DNA from: Mariniflexile jejuense
GTDB taxonomy: Bacteria > Bacteroidota > Bacteroidia > Flavobacteriales > Flavobacteriaceae
Length of the DNA stretch: 64,000 nt
Assembly: GCF_042675665.1 (NCBI RefSeq)
Contig: NZ_JBHTJI010000001.1
Location: 2,294,001 to 2,358,000 of the forward strand
Direction: 5' to 3'
Shown: positions 9,236-18,469 of the stretch, piece by piece
Layout of the letters: every line of letters starts with the position of its first letter
How positions within the stretch are numbered: the stretch's first letter is position 1
Notes under the pieces: generated by a model
Seen by the model: only the letters and a program-made list of their open reading frames with translations
What the model was told of the DNA's origin: nothing
Databases searched by the model: none
Translations under genes and position numbers: made by a program

Positions 9236-11587
9236 ATGAACAAAATAATAGTCTATATAAAACGCAATAAAATTAAATCAGCAGTTATTCTGGTTGTTTT
9301 AATTGCCTATTACTTTTGTTTGCCTTGGCAACTATTTAAAGATCCAACGGCCACCGTAATTACCAGTAAAAACAAAGAACTTTTAGGAGCCCAAATAGCA
9401 AAAGATGGCCAATGGCGTTTCCCACAAAACGACACCGTTCCTAAAAAATTTGAAACCTGTATTATTCAATTTGAAGATGAATACTTTTATAAACATCCCG
9501 GTTTTAATCCTATCTCCATTTTTAAGGCATTACGCGATAACCTTAAATCTGGCAATGTAAAACGTGGTGGCAGTACGATAACACAACAAGTAATTCGTTT
9601 ATCCCGAAAAAATAAAAAACGCACCTATTTTGAAAAATGTATTGAAATTCTGCTGGCTACCCGATTAGAACTTCGAGCTTCAAAAAACCGAATATTAGCT
9701 TATTACAGCAGTAACGCGCCTTTTGGCGGTAATGTTGTTGGGTTAGATGCTGCTTCGTGGCGTTATTTTAATAGAAGTGCCAACCAACTTTCGTGGGCAG
9801 AAAGCACTTTACTTGCTGTGTTGCCAAATGCTCCAAGCCTCATTTATCCAGGAAAAAATCATGAGCAGTTAATAAAAAAACGAAATATGCTTCTTAAAAA
9901 GCTTTTTCAAAATGGTGTGATTGATAAGTTAACCTATCAATTATCAATTGCAGAAGATATTCCAGAAAAGCCATATCCATTGCCCCAAATAGCACCACAT
10001 TTGCTTCAAAAAGTTTCAAAAACTTATAACGGAAAACGCATTCAAACTTCTATAGATATGCGCTTGCAAGAACGTGTTAACAGAATCGTTCAAAGCCATT
10101 ACAACCAATTAAGTCAAAACGAAATTTACAACGCTGCTGTTTTGGTTTTAGATGTAAAAACCCGAAAAGTTTTAGCGTATGTTGGAAATACACCTACCGA
10201 TAAAGCGCACCAAAAAGATGTAGATGTTATAGATAAACCTCGTAGTACTGGCAGTATTTTAAAGCCTTTTTTATATACGGCAATGCTTGATGCGGGCGAT
10301 ATGTTGCAAAACACCTTGGTGGCCGATGTACCCACACAATTTGGAAGTTACAACCCCGAAAATTATAACCAAACCTATGACGGTGCTGTACCAGCAAGCA
10401 GAGCGTTGTCGCGCTCATTAAATGTGCCTTCGGTAAGAATGCTTCAAGAATTTGGTTTGAATCGATTTCATCATTATTTAAAAACATTGCGACTCAACGA
10501 TTTAAAATACGACGCCAATCATTATGGGTTATCGCTTATTTTAGGTGGTGCCGAAAGTAATTTATGGGATTTATGCAAAAGTTATGCTGCACTATCTTCC
10601 ACCTTAAATCATTTTTCTGAAACTTCTAGTGAATATTTTTCCAATGAATTTTGCGAACCCACTTTTTTAGCCTCAGAAACACTTGACTTTGGAAAAAAAT
10701 CAACTGAAAAAACACTTTTTGATGCTGCTTCCATTTATTTAACCTATGAGAGTCTAAAAGAAGTAAACCGACCGGAAGGTGATGAAAATTGGGAATTTTT
10801 TGATGGTTCCAAGCAAATAGCATGGAAAACAGGCACCAGTTTTGGGTTTCGTGATGCTTGGGCTATTGGCACCACTAAAGATTATGTGGTAGGGGTTTGG
10901 GTTGGAAATGCCGATGGCGAAGGCAGACCTGGTTTAGTTGGCGTGCAAGCTGCAGCTCCTATGTTGTTTGATGTTTTTGATGTGCTACCCAAAACCGATT
11001 GGTTTTCAAAACCTTTTGATGAAATGCAGGAAGTTGAAATCTGCAAAAAAAGCGGTTACAGAGCGTCTCAAAATTGCGACGAAGTTGAAACAAAATTTAT
11101 TCAATTAAGTGGATTAAAAACGAAACCTTGTCCGTTTCACATCTTGATTCATTTAGATAATACGGAAACGTTTCAAGTAAATACCTCATGTGAAAATTTA
11201 AGTAATATTCACAATAAATCGTGGTTTGTATTACCGCCATTAATGGCATATTATTATAAAACCAAAAACCCATTTTACAAGCCGCTGCCAAAATTTAGAA
11301 GCGATTGTCTGGGTGAAAGTGTTATTACTATGGAGTTTATATACCCCGAAGAAAACAATCATATATTTCTAGCAAAAGATTTTGATGGAAAAGCCAATGA
11401 TTTAATACTGAAAATAGCCCACTCCAAACCCGAATCTACGTTGTTTTGGTATCTGGATGATGCCTTTGTAGGAAGCACTACAGATATTCACGAATTATTA
11501 GTCGTTCCCAAACAAGGCGACCACATGATAACCGTTGTTGATGAATTTGGAAATGAAGCAAAAAGAAGGATAACTATCTCAAAATAA
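9236..11587 (+). CDS. pbpC: Penicillin-binding protein 1C (bifunctional peptidoglycan synthase)
   Basis: This is a 783-residue inner-membrane protein with one N-terminal membrane segment (VILVVLIAYYFCLPW). The GT51 transglycosylase domain has E-D-E-Y-F-Y-K-H-P-G and GGSTITQQV. The transpeptidase domain has SxxK (S-I-L-K), S-L-N and K-T-G-T-S. A C-terminal beta domain of the BiPBP_C type follows. I chose ATG 9236 over the in-frame GTG 9218 because the latter lies in a palindromic repeat. PBP1C polymerises and may cross-link glycan. Its position after the alpha-2-macroglobulin gene fits the known pair proposed to repair the wall after protease or phage-like attack. Confidence 0.93.
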   Translation: MNKIIVYIKRNKIKSAVILVVLIAYYFCLPWQLFKDPTATVITSKNKELLGAQIAKDGQWRFPQNDTVPKKFETCIIQFEDEYFYKHPGFNPISIFKALRDNLKSGNVKRGGSTITQQVIRLSRKNKKRTYFEKCIEILLATRLELRASKNRILAYYSSNAPFGGNVVGLDAASWRYFNRSANQLSWAESTLLAVLPNAPSLIYPGKNHEQLIKKRNMLLKKLFQNGVIDKLTYQLSIAEDIPEKPYPLPQIAPHLLQKVSKTYNGKRIQTSIDMRLQERVNRIVQSHYNQLSQNEIYNAAVLVLDVKTRKVLAYVGNTPTDKAHQKDVDVIDKPRSTGSILKPFLYTAMLDAGDMLQNTLVADVPTQFGSYNPENYNQTYDGAVPASRALSRSLNVPSVRMLQEFGLNRFHHYLKTLRLNDLKYDANHYGLSLILGGAESNLWDLCKSYAALSSTLNHFSETSSEYFSNEFCEPTFLASETLDFGKKSTEKTLFDAASIYLTYESLKEVNRPEGDENWEFFDGSKQIAWKTGTSFGFRDAWAIGTTKDYVVGVWVGNADGEGRPGLVGVQAAAPMLFDVFDVLPKTDWFSKPFDEMQEVEICKKSGYRASQNCDEVETKFIQLSGLKTKPCPFHILIHLDNTETFQVNTSCENLSNIHNKSWFVLPPLMAYYYKTKNPFYKPLPKFRSDCLGESVITMEFIYPEENNHIFLAKDFDGKANDLILKIAHSKPESTLFWYLDDAFVGSTTDIHELLVVPKQGDHMITVVDEFGNEAKRRITISK

Positions 11588-11620
11588 TTTGTAACTTTAT
11601 GTAAACCAAACCATTATAAC

Positions 11621-12559
11621 ATGCCAGCATTTCCTAAACCAAATTTTGTATATAATTTCGACATCAATACCGAGATTCAAAACCTAAAAACCCATAAAAG
11701 CAAACGCCATATTCCTGAAAAAACTAACGATAAACTTTTAATTGCCACTTGGAATATTGCCAACCTTGGCTTGCAAAAACGATGGAACGAGCATTATAAA
11801 CTTATTGCAGAAATAATTAGCTGGTTTGATGTAATTGCAATACAAGAAGCAAACGATAATTTGGAAGGCTTAAATAACATTGAGTTAGAATTACCAAACC
11901 ATTATGATTTAATTTTTTCGGATGCAGGTGGCAATAATGAACGCTCTGCTTTTATATTCGATAATCAAAAAATTGATAGATTACAATTGGTTGCTGAAAT
12001 TTCTATTCCACCAAAAGATTACAAACACATAAAATTAGATGGCGTAAAAACAAAGTTTACAGGTTTTGATAGAAACCCATATTTATGTTCTTTTCAATGG
12101 AAAAACCACAAACTTATTTTTATAACAGTACATTCCTTTTTTGGAAGTGAAAAAAAGGCAGATGTAGAAAGACGCTCGTTAGAAGCTTTTGCTATTTCGC
12201 GTTATGCCGATTTACGTAAAAATTCCAAATACGCCTTTTCAAAAAATATTATTACTATGGGCGATTTTAATATTCCTAAAATTGAACAAGGCGACCAAAC
12301 CTATGATGCTTTAATGAAACGTGGTTTACAACTTCCAGACCATTCTACTCAAATTTATTCCAACATAAATGATGATAAACAGTACGACCAAATTGCATTT
12401 TTACCATCATTGAAATCTAAAATTACTGCCAACGGTGTATTCGATTTCGATTCGGCTATGTTTCCAGATTTATGGCAATCCAATGTTTCAAATTTTAAAA
12501 AATATTTGAAATATTACATGTCTGATCATCGACCTATGTGGATTCAATTGAACTTATAA
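11621..12559 (+). CDS. Endonuclease/exonuclease/phosphatase family protein
   Basis: This 312-residue protein has a DNase I-like fold, shown by ATWNIANLG, the metal-binding Glu in VIAIQEA, VHSFFG, MGDFNIP and the terminal SDHRP. Members hydrolyse phosphodiesters or phosphomonoesters (DNA, RNA, phosphoinositides, sphingomyelin). The substrate cannot be read from the sequence. There is no signal peptide, so it is presumably cytoplasmic. It lies 33 bp after pbpC and may share its transcript. It is convergent, 2 bp apart, with a second protein of the same superfamily. Confidence 0.85.
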   Translation: MPAFPKPNFVYNFDINTEIQNLKTHKSKRHIPEKTNDKLLIATWNIANLGLQKRWNEHYKLIAEIISWFDVIAIQEANDNLEGLNNIELELPNHYDLIFSDAGGNNERSAFIFDNQKIDRLQLVAEISIPPKDYKHIKLDGVKTKFTGFDRNPYLCSFQWKNHKLIFITVHSFFGSEKKADVERRSLEAFAISRYADLRKNSKYAFSKNIITMGDFNIPKIEQGDQTYDALMKRGLQLPDHSTQIYSNINDDKQYDQIAFLPSLKSKITANGVFDFDSAMFPDLWQSNVSNFKKYLKYYMSDHRPMWIQLNL

Positions 12560-12561
12560 AA

Positions 12562-13431
12562 CTAATATTTAACATACGTTTTAAGCATGCTATGGTCTGA
12601 TTTAAAGGTGCCAATTTTTTGAGTTTTTAAAATTTTCAAATCTTTTGAAACCCAAATATGGTCTAGTGAAAGTAGTGGTAAATTCCAAAACCACGTTTCT
12701 CTAAAACCATTCCCCTTTTTATTAAAAGCATGGTTAAAAGCGGTTTTCATTTTATTTAAATGTTTAGATTCAAAAGGCACATTAAAATCGCCTAAAACAA
12801 TGGTTTTTGGCTCTTTTTTAATAATTGCATTAATAAAAGCAAATTCCCAGCTTCTAGGCACATCAAAACTTCCAGTAGCATCAACTGCGTAAAAATTAAT
12901 CCCTTTTGTATTAAAATTTATAACTGTAGAATTGTATTTTGATGTGTTTTCAGACTTGATATTGATCTCTGCTTTGGAAAAAATATATATTTCGTTTTTT
13001 AGCTTATAAAAAAAATAATTTGGATATTTTGATTGAAGTTTTTCAAGGTTATTTTTTTCAGATTCTACTAAAACCAACACATCTGGCACACTTTCACTTT
13101 CAATAAATGCTTCTTCAAAACCATTTTCGCGCGAAGCATTCCAAAAAACAACTTCTAAATCGGATGCATTAATAGTTTCTGGAATGTGTATTTTAAAACT
13201 TCTTCCTAACCAAATAACAAGTAAAATACCTGCTAATATTAAATGATACTTTCGTTTCTTAATAAATAATGATAGTAGCACAACTATTAGTATTATTAAG
13301 GGTAAAGGACGTGCATAAAAGTTAATAGAATCTGTATAACTACGTTCTTTTAAAACAAAATGTATTGCCAATAATGCTGTAATTACTACAACATTAAAAA
13401 TCCAGTAAAGAATTTTTAAAATTTTAAACAT
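12562..13431 (-). CDS. Membrane-anchored endonuclease/exonuclease/phosphatase family protein
   Basis: This 289-residue protein has three hydrophobic N-terminal segments (about residues 5-25, 43-60 and 66-82). A DNase I-fold domain follows, with VVFWNAS, LVLVESEK, VLGDFNVP, SLDHIWV and KSDHSM. Metal ligands and the catalytic His and Asp are all present. The catalytic part should lie outside the inner membrane, as in other membrane-tethered members. It overlaps the stop of the upstream lipoprotein gene by one base (TAATG), which implies translational coupling. The substrate is unknown. Confidence 0.8.
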   Translation of the reverse strand: MFKILKILYWIFNVVVITALLAIHFVLKERSYTDSINFYARPLPLIILIVVLLSLFIKKRKYHLILAGILLVIWLGRSFKIHIPETINASDLEVVFWNASRENGFEEAFIESESVPDVLVLVESEKNNLEKLQSKYPNYFFYKLKNEIYIFSKAEINIKSENTSKYNSTVINFNTKGINFYAVDATGSFDVPRSWEFAFINAIIKKEPKTIVLGDFNVPFESKHLNKMKTAFNHAFNKKGNGFRETWFWNLPLLSLDHIWVSKDLKILKTQKIGTFKSDHSMLKTYVKY

Positions 13432-13964
13432 TACCTAAGTTGATAGCCTTTTGCTGCCCACCAAGGATGCATTTCTATAACCAAACGTCCTGCTTTTACC
13501 ATTGGGTCTGCATTGGCTAAACTATCGGCCATTTTAAGGGTTGGCACGTTATATATGGTTATCCCTCTAATGTTTCCTTTATCTCCAAAAGGTCCAGAAA
13601 TATCGGCATATCCTAACTCGTACATTTTTTTTAAATGTGCTAAATGTTCTTTTTGCAAAAGTGCTGCTTCTTCTTCATTTTGCGAACGAATTGCTCCACT
13701 TTTCAAAAATGCCATAAAATATTGTTGCATTAAAATGGTGTCTTTGGTTTTCTCGTCTACATAATCAAAGGTTTGAAATCCTTTTGCATTAAGTTCTTCT
13801 TTTAAATCTTTAATAGATTTTTTTGTGGGTAATTCTGCAACGTTTTCCATGATAGTATCATTAACTTCTTCTTGTATTTCTGTTGCGTTTACTTTTTCTT
13901 TTTCAATTTTTTTACATGAAACAATTACTAAAATTGTTAAACATATTACTACTATTTTTTTCAT
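13431..13964 (-). CDS. YciI-like domain lipoprotein
   Basis: This 177-residue protein has a lipoprotein signal (ICLTILVIVSC) and a charged linker rich in Lys and Glu. Its C-terminal domain matches the YCII-related fold: HLAHLKKMYELGYADISGPF, RGITIYNV and the terminal EMHPWW. YciI-like proteins are small dimeric ferredoxin-like folds of largely unknown catalysis. A lipid-anchored version is known among Bacteroidota. It is the first gene of a two-gene unit with the membrane phosphatase-like protein, whose ATG overlaps its stop. Confidence 0.75.
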   Translation of the reverse strand: MKKIVVICLTILVIVSCKKIEKEKVNATEIQEEVNDTIMENVAELPTKKSIKDLKEELNAKGFQTFDYVDEKTKDTILMQQYFMAFLKSGAIRSQNEEEAALLQKEHLAHLKKMYELGYADISGPFGDKGNIRGITIYNVPTLKMADSLANADPMVKAGRLVIEMHPWWAAKGYQLR

Positions 13965-13987
13965 CTATTTTGTTTTAATAATGTACG

Positions 13988-14455
13988 TTACCAACTTTTA
14001 AAAGGATGTTTACTTAACTGCGAATTATAATATTTTATATTGCCCGTTACTTCTTTTCCTAACCAATTTGGTTTTTTGAATGCTTCCATTTCGGCTTTAA
14101 GTTCAACTTCAGCTACAACTAAACCTTCATTGTCACCATAAAATTCGTCAACTTCAAATATATGGTTTCCAACGTTTACCTCATACCGTATTTTATCTAT
14201 AACGCCTACCTCACAAAGTTTTAAAAGTGCTTCGGCTTCTTCTTTTAAAATCTCCTTTTCCCATTCAAAACGAGACAAACCATCATTTGTTGAAGCTCCT
14301 TTTACTGTTATAAAACCTGTATTTCCTTTCAACCTAACTCTTACAGTTCGTTCTTTATCAGTGTTTAAAAACCCTTGAATAATTCTGGTGCTTTTGAAGG
14401 CTTCGGTTTTATATGCTTCAGCAGTTACTAAAAATTTACGTTCAATTTCAATCAT
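13988..14455 (-). CDS. CYTH domain protein (inorganic triphosphatase-like)
   Basis: This 155-residue protein begins MIEIERKFLV, the ExExK signature that binds metal and triphosphate. It continues with alternating charged strands (VRVRLKG, FITVKG, FEWEKEI, YEVNV, FEVDEF, VAEVEL), as in the triphosphate-tunnel fold. Members hydrolyse tripolyphosphate or thiamine triphosphate, or act as class IV adenylate cyclases. The short single-domain bacterial form is most often a triphosphatase. It is cytoplasmic. It is divergent from dinB with a 78-bp gap. Confidence 0.88.
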   Translation of the reverse strand: MIEIERKFLVTAEAYKTEAFKSTRIIQGFLNTDKERTVRVRLKGNTGFITVKGASTNDGLSRFEWEKEILKEEAEALLKLCEVGVIDKIRYEVNVGNHIFEVDEFYGDNEGLVVAEVELKAEMEAFKKPNWLGKEVTGNIKYYNSQLSKHPFKSW

Positions 14456-14533
14456 TAATTATGCTAGTTTTTAATTAATTTACTTGTTGAAAGCACCAAT
14501 ACAATAATGGCATTTAATGCCTAAATTTACGGT

Positions 14534-15631
14534 ATGTTAAGCGATTTACCAATACGAAAAATTATTCATGTAGATATGGATGCATTTTATGCGTCGGTTG
14601 AAATAATGGATAATCCTGAACTTAAGGGAAAACCAGTTGCGGTTGGTGGTAGCGAAAAACGTGGTGTTATTAGTGCTGCCAGTTATGAAGCCAGAAAATT
14701 TGGGGTAAAAAGTGCTATGGCAGGAAATTTAGCTATAAAATTGTGTCCTGAACTTATTTTTGTAAGACCACGATTTGAACGTTATGCTGAAATTTCGAAA
14801 AAAATTCGGAAAATATTTTTAGACTACACAGATTTGGTTGAACCACTTTCTTTAGATGAAGCTTATTTGGATGTAACCAACAACAAAAAAGGTAACCCAA
14901 GTGCCTCGTTATTAGCTAAAGAAATTAGAGAACGTATTTTTAATGAAGTTGGCTTAACGGCTTCCGCAGGTATTTCTATCAATAAATTTATAGCAAAAGT
15001 TGCGAGTGATTATAATAAACCTAACGGACAAAAAACCGTAAATCCTGAAGATGTTATTCCTTTTTTAGAAGCACTTGACATCAGAAAATTTTATGGTGTA
15101 GGTAAAGTAACTGCCGAAAAAATGTATCAATTAGGCATTTTTACTGGAAAAGATTTAAAACTAAAATCGATAGCCTATTTAGATGAACACTTTGGGAAAT
15201 CTGGTAGGTATTATTATTACGTAGTAAGAGGTATTCATACAAGTGAAGTAAAACCAAACCGTATAAGAAAAAGTTTAGCAGCCGAACGTACATTTAATGA
15301 AAACCTATCAAGCGAAGTGTTTATGCTTGAAAAATTAGAACGCATTGCAGATGAAGTATCGCGCAGACTTTTAAAAAGTAAAGTATCAGGTAAAACGGTG
15401 ACTTTAAAAATAAAATATAGCGATTTTACATTGCAAACCCGAAGCAAAACACTTCAGTATTTTATAAGTGATAAAGCATTGATTTTGGAAACAGCCAAAG
15501 ACTTACTATATCAGGAAAAACTAAGTAATTCTGTACGATTGCTAGGTATTTCGATGTCTAACTTAAATACAGAAACAAAAAAAACACCCGAACAAAAACA
15601 GGTTAGTGTACAATTGAAGTTTGACTTTTAA
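14534..15631 (+). CDS. dinB: DNA polymerase IV (Y-family translesion polymerase)
   Basis: This 365-residue protein is full length. The palm has HVDMDAFYASVE (Asp14) and SLDEAYLDVT, and these supply the metal-binding carboxylates. An IMS helix-hairpin-helix region follows (FYGVGKVTAEKM), and then the little-finger domain ending in a QLKFDF beta-clamp-binding-like tail. It carries out error-prone synthesis past lesions. The gene ends directly against the terminator that serves the convergent pyruvate kinase gene. Confidence 0.95.
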   Translation: MLSDLPIRKIIHVDMDAFYASVEIMDNPELKGKPVAVGGSEKRGVISAASYEARKFGVKSAMAGNLAIKLCPELIFVRPRFERYAEISKKIRKIFLDYTDLVEPLSLDEAYLDVTNNKKGNPSASLLAKEIRERIFNEVGLTASAGISINKFIAKVASDYNKPNGQKTVNPEDVIPFLEALDIRKFYGVGKVTAEKMYQLGIFTGKDLKLKSIAYLDEHFGKSGRYYYYVVRGIHTSEVKPNRIRKSLAAERTFNENLSSEVFMLEKLERIADEVSRRLLKSKVSGKTVTLKIKYSDFTLQTRSKTLQYFISDKALILETAKDLLYQEKLSNSVRLLGISMSNLNTETKKTPEQKQVSVQLKFDF

Positions 15632-15659
15632 AAAAAAGCCATCTACAACTGTAGATGGC
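15631..15659 (-). terminator. Intrinsic terminator of the pyruvate kinase gene
   Basis: GCCATCTAC (15638-15646) and GTAGATGGC (15651-15659) form a perfect 9-bp stem with a 4-base loop. On the minus strand it is followed by seven Ts (15637-15631). The T-run abuts the dinB stop codon on the other strand. Confidence 0.9.
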
Positions 15660-15684
15660 GTTAATTTATAGTTCTTTAAAAAAA

Positions 15685-17118
15685 TTAGTGTGATATTTCT
15701 CTAACACGCAAAGTATTAACCATACCTCTTTCAGCAATTGGCATTGACGCTAAACTAATTACCATATCACCTTTTGATAAGTAGCCATTATCTCTTGCCA
15801 TTCTGTTTATATCTCCAACAGTTTCATCAGTAGAAACAAATCTATCATAAAAGAAAGCTCTAACACCCCAAAGTAAACTTAATTGTGTTAAAATACGTTT
15901 GTTAGATGTAAATACTAAAATATGACATGTTGGTCTCCATGCTGAAATTTGAAATGCAGTATAACCACTATTTGTTAAAGTAGAAATAGCTTTTGCATCA
16001 ATTTCATTTGCCATTAAAGCTGCATGGTAACAAATTGATTTTGTTATAAAACGATTGGTACGAATATGAGGTGGTAATTGTGGCACTTTAATTAATGATG
16101 AATCTTCAACACTTTTTAAAATATTTGCCATTTGCCTAATAACTTGTACAGGATATTTACCAACCGATGTTTCACCAGAAAGCATAACAGCATCTGCACC
16201 ATCCATAACCGAGTTTGCAACGTCATTTACTTCGGCTCTTGTTGGTGTTAAACTTTCAATCATAGTTTCCATCATTTGGGTTGCTATAATTACAGGTATT
16301 CTAGCTTTTTTTGCTCTTAAAACCAATTGTTTTTGGATTAGTGGCACTTCTTCAGCAGGAACTTCAACACCCAAATCGCCACGAGCAACCATTAAACCAT
16401 CACAATGTGCAACAATAGCATCTATGTTTTTTACCGCTTCTGGTTTTTCAATTTTGGCGATAATTGGAATTTTATGATCGCTATGTTTTTCAATTAAATC
16501 GCGCAATTGCATCAAATCTTCAGCATGACGAACAAATGATAATGCCATCCAATCTACATCTTGACTTATAGCAAAAATTGCGTCTTCAATATCTTTTTCT
16601 GTTAATGCAGGTTGTGAAATATTTGTGTTTGGCAGGTTTACTCCTTTTTTAGATTTTAATGGACCGCCTTGTATAACTTTTGCTTTTACTTCTGATTCAT
16701 TGTCTGTTGAAACAACTTCAAAAATCAATTTTCCGTCATCTAAAAGAATACGTTCGCCTGGTTTTGCATCTTGAGGAAATCTTTCGTATGTCATGTACAC
16801 GCGTTCTTTTGTGCCTTCAAATCGTTTTCCTGTTGCAAAAATTATTTCATCGCCTGGGTTTACTACTACTTCTTCTTTCATAACCCCAACACGAAGTTTT
16901 GGACCTTGTAAGTCGGCTAATATGGCTGCTGTAAATCCGAATTCTTCGTTTAGTTCGCGAATCATATTGATGCGTTCTGCTACATCATTATAATCGGCAT
17001 GAGAAAAGTTTATTCTAAAAACGTTAACACCTTCTTCAAGCATTCCTTTTAAAACGTCTTTGGTACTTGTAGCTGGACCTAAGGTAGCTACTATTTTGGT
17101 TTTTTTTGTTAATGGCAT
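15685..17118 (-). CDS. pyk: Pyruvate kinase
   Basis: This 477-residue protein has the N-terminal KTKIVATLGPAT, the active-site region (ILADLQGPKLRVG, IAKIEKPEA, MVARGDLGVE) and the signature ATQMMETMIESLTPTRAE. It also has SGETSVGKYP and a C-terminal allosteric domain. It transfers phosphate from phosphoenolpyruvate to ADP in glycolysis. Its ATG overlaps the stop of the upstream IPExxxVDY gene by one base (TAATG), which suggests translational coupling. This gene order is typical of flavobacteria. Confidence 0.97.
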   Translation of the reverse strand: MPLTKKTKIVATLGPATSTKDVLKGMLEEGVNVFRINFSHADYNDVAERINMIRELNEEFGFTAAILADLQGPKLRVGVMKEEVVVNPGDEIIFATGKRFEGTKERVYMTYERFPQDAKPGERILLDDGKLIFEVVSTDNESEVKAKVIQGGPLKSKKGVNLPNTNISQPALTEKDIEDAIFAISQDVDWMALSFVRHAEDLMQLRDLIEKHSDHKIPIIAKIEKPEAVKNIDAIVAHCDGLMVARGDLGVEVPAEEVPLIQKQLVLRAKKARIPVIIATQMMETMIESLTPTRAEVNDVANSVMDGADAVMLSGETSVGKYPVQVIRQMANILKSVEDSSLIKVPQLPPHIRTNRFITKSICYHAALMANEIDAKAISTLTNSGYTAFQISAWRPTCHILVFTSNKRILTQLSLLWGVRAFFYDRFVSTDETVGDINRMARDNGYLSKGDMVISLASMPIAERGMVNTLRVREISH

Positions 17119-17603
17119 TAGCTAAAAATTAAATTGTCTTTGGATTTTAATTGATTAATATCAATACTAAAGGCTGTTATAACTTGATGTAGTTGTAATA
17201 TTTTATTTAAAATATGTTTTTCTTTCGTTAAGTTAAACTCGCTATCTATTTTTAAAAAATAGTTAACGGCCTTGTGCTCTGGTACTAAATAGGTTGTTTT
17301 GATTATTTTTTCCTCTGTATCAAACAACGAGTTGATTATTTGAGGTTTGTTAATTTCTGTTTTACAAATATTAGACACTAAGTTCCATGTTGTGAGATTC
17401 ATAGTATCTTCCCATTCAAAAATTGAATATGTTGATTTGCCTGCACTAAAATCTAAATCTGGAATTTTTCGAGTAAGATTTGTACCCAACTGTTTATTTA
17501 AAAGATATGTTAATCTATAATCTTCAATAGCAGAATGAATTGCTATTAAAGTGCAATCCACCTCATCAAAAACAGATTCCAGAATAAGTTTGTGTACAGC
17601 CAT
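17118..17603 (-). CDS. IPExxxVDY family protein (function unknown)
   Basis: This 161-residue cytoplasmic protein belongs to a family seen next to pyk in Bacteroidota. The family's name motif is represented near the N-terminus by IHSAIEDYRLTYLLNK, where the family has I-P-E-x-x-x-V-D-Y-x-L, so this copy is divergent at the motif. A central FSIFEW-like aromatic segment and a basic C-terminus are visible. No function is established. The one-base overlap with pyk suggests coordinated expression with glycolysis. Confidence 0.75.
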   Translation of the reverse strand: MAVHKLILESVFDEVDCTLIAIHSAIEDYRLTYLLNKQLGTNLTRKIPDLDFSAGKSTYSIFEWEDTMNLTTWNLVSNICKTEINKPQIINSLFDTEEKIIKTTYLVPEHKAVNYFLKIDSEFNLTKEKHILNKILQLHQVITAFSIDINQLKSKDNLIFS

Positions 17604-17721
17604 AACTTATGTTAAACACCGTAAATATAGTATTTAAAAACATTCCTTTGTAAAAGTTAGGGGAATCTTAACAAGTAAACCCACTAAAACGTTATAGTTA
17701 ATTGGTGTTGTTAAAAATGAT

Positions 17722-18462
17722 TTAAAGCATTTTTGACATTTTGTTTTGAAATACAAAAAACGCGCGTTTTGAGGCTTTTTCTTCTGCCTTTTTTTTGGAT
17801 GTGGCTCTTGCCTTTGCAACAACCTTATTATCTATTGATAGTTTTACTGAAAAATGTCTTATTTCATCATTTCCAGTATCTTCGTAAACGTTATACCCAA
17901 ATGTTCGCTTTTCTTTTTGACACCATTCTATTAGTAAACTTTTATAACTTATTACTTTACCTTCAAGTGTTTCAATATCAACATAGGGTGTAATGACACG
18001 TTTATAGATAAATTTTTCGCAGTATTTATAACCTTTGTCTAAAAATATGGCACCAACTAATGCTTCAAATAAGTTTCCATGAATGTTATCGCCAAATTGT
18101 CCTGGTGGTATTTTGCTTTCTACTAATTTAATGAGGCTTAGCTCTTTACCTAATTCATTTAAATGCTCTCTGCTTACAACTTTTGATCGCATTTTTGTTA
18201 AATAGCCTTCGTCACCCGCTGGCACTTCTAAGTATAAATGAGATGCGATAACGGCACTTAACATAGCATCACCTAAAAATTCCAAACGCTCATAATTAAT
18301 GGCGTGTCCATGACTATCTTTTATGTTCATGGAACGGTGCGTGAATGCTTTTTTGTAGAATTTAATATCTTTAGGTTTAAACCCAAGAATTTTAGTTAAC
18401 TCCATAAAAAAATTCCCGTTGCGTTTAAAACGGGAATTTAATATGTTACGAATGTTTTTCAT
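17722..18462 (-). CDS. rnc: Ribonuclease III
   Basis: This 246-residue protein has the RNase III signature ERLEFLGDAML, with the metal-binding Asp and Glu, and a second catalytic Glu in NLFEALVGAIFLD. A double-stranded RNA-binding domain ends in KAEEKASKRAFF. It processes rRNA precursors and structured mRNAs. It lies 7 bp after fabF. The start is ambiguous. The ATG at 18462 gives the N-terminus MKNIRNILNS, which I believe homologues share, but an internal ATG at 18405 (MELTKILG) follows a hairpin with a T-run at 18439-18406 that looks like a terminator. Confidence 0.93.
   Translation of the reverse strand: MKNIRNILNSRFKRNGNFFMELTKILGFKPKDIKFYKKAFTHRSMNIKDSHGHAINYERLEFLGDAMLSAVIASHLYLEVPAGDEGYLTKMRSKVVSREHLNELGKELSLIKLVESKIPPGQFGDNIHGNLFEALVGAIFLDKGYKYCEKFIYKRVITPYVDIETLEGKVISYKSLLIEWCQKEKRTFGYNVYEDTGNDEIRHFSVKLSIDNKVVAKARATSKKKAEEKASKRAFFVFQNKMSKML
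18406..18439 (-). other. Terminator-like hairpin inside the first codons of rnc
   Basis: On the minus strand AAATTCCCGTT (18439-18429) pairs with AACGGGAATTT (18420-18410) around an 8-base loop. Seven Ts (18412-18406) run into an in-frame ATG at 18405. This has the form of an intrinsic terminator or attenuator between fabF and rnc, yet it is translated if the longer rnc start is used. Confidence 0.55.
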
Positions 18463-18469
18463 TCGGGAT

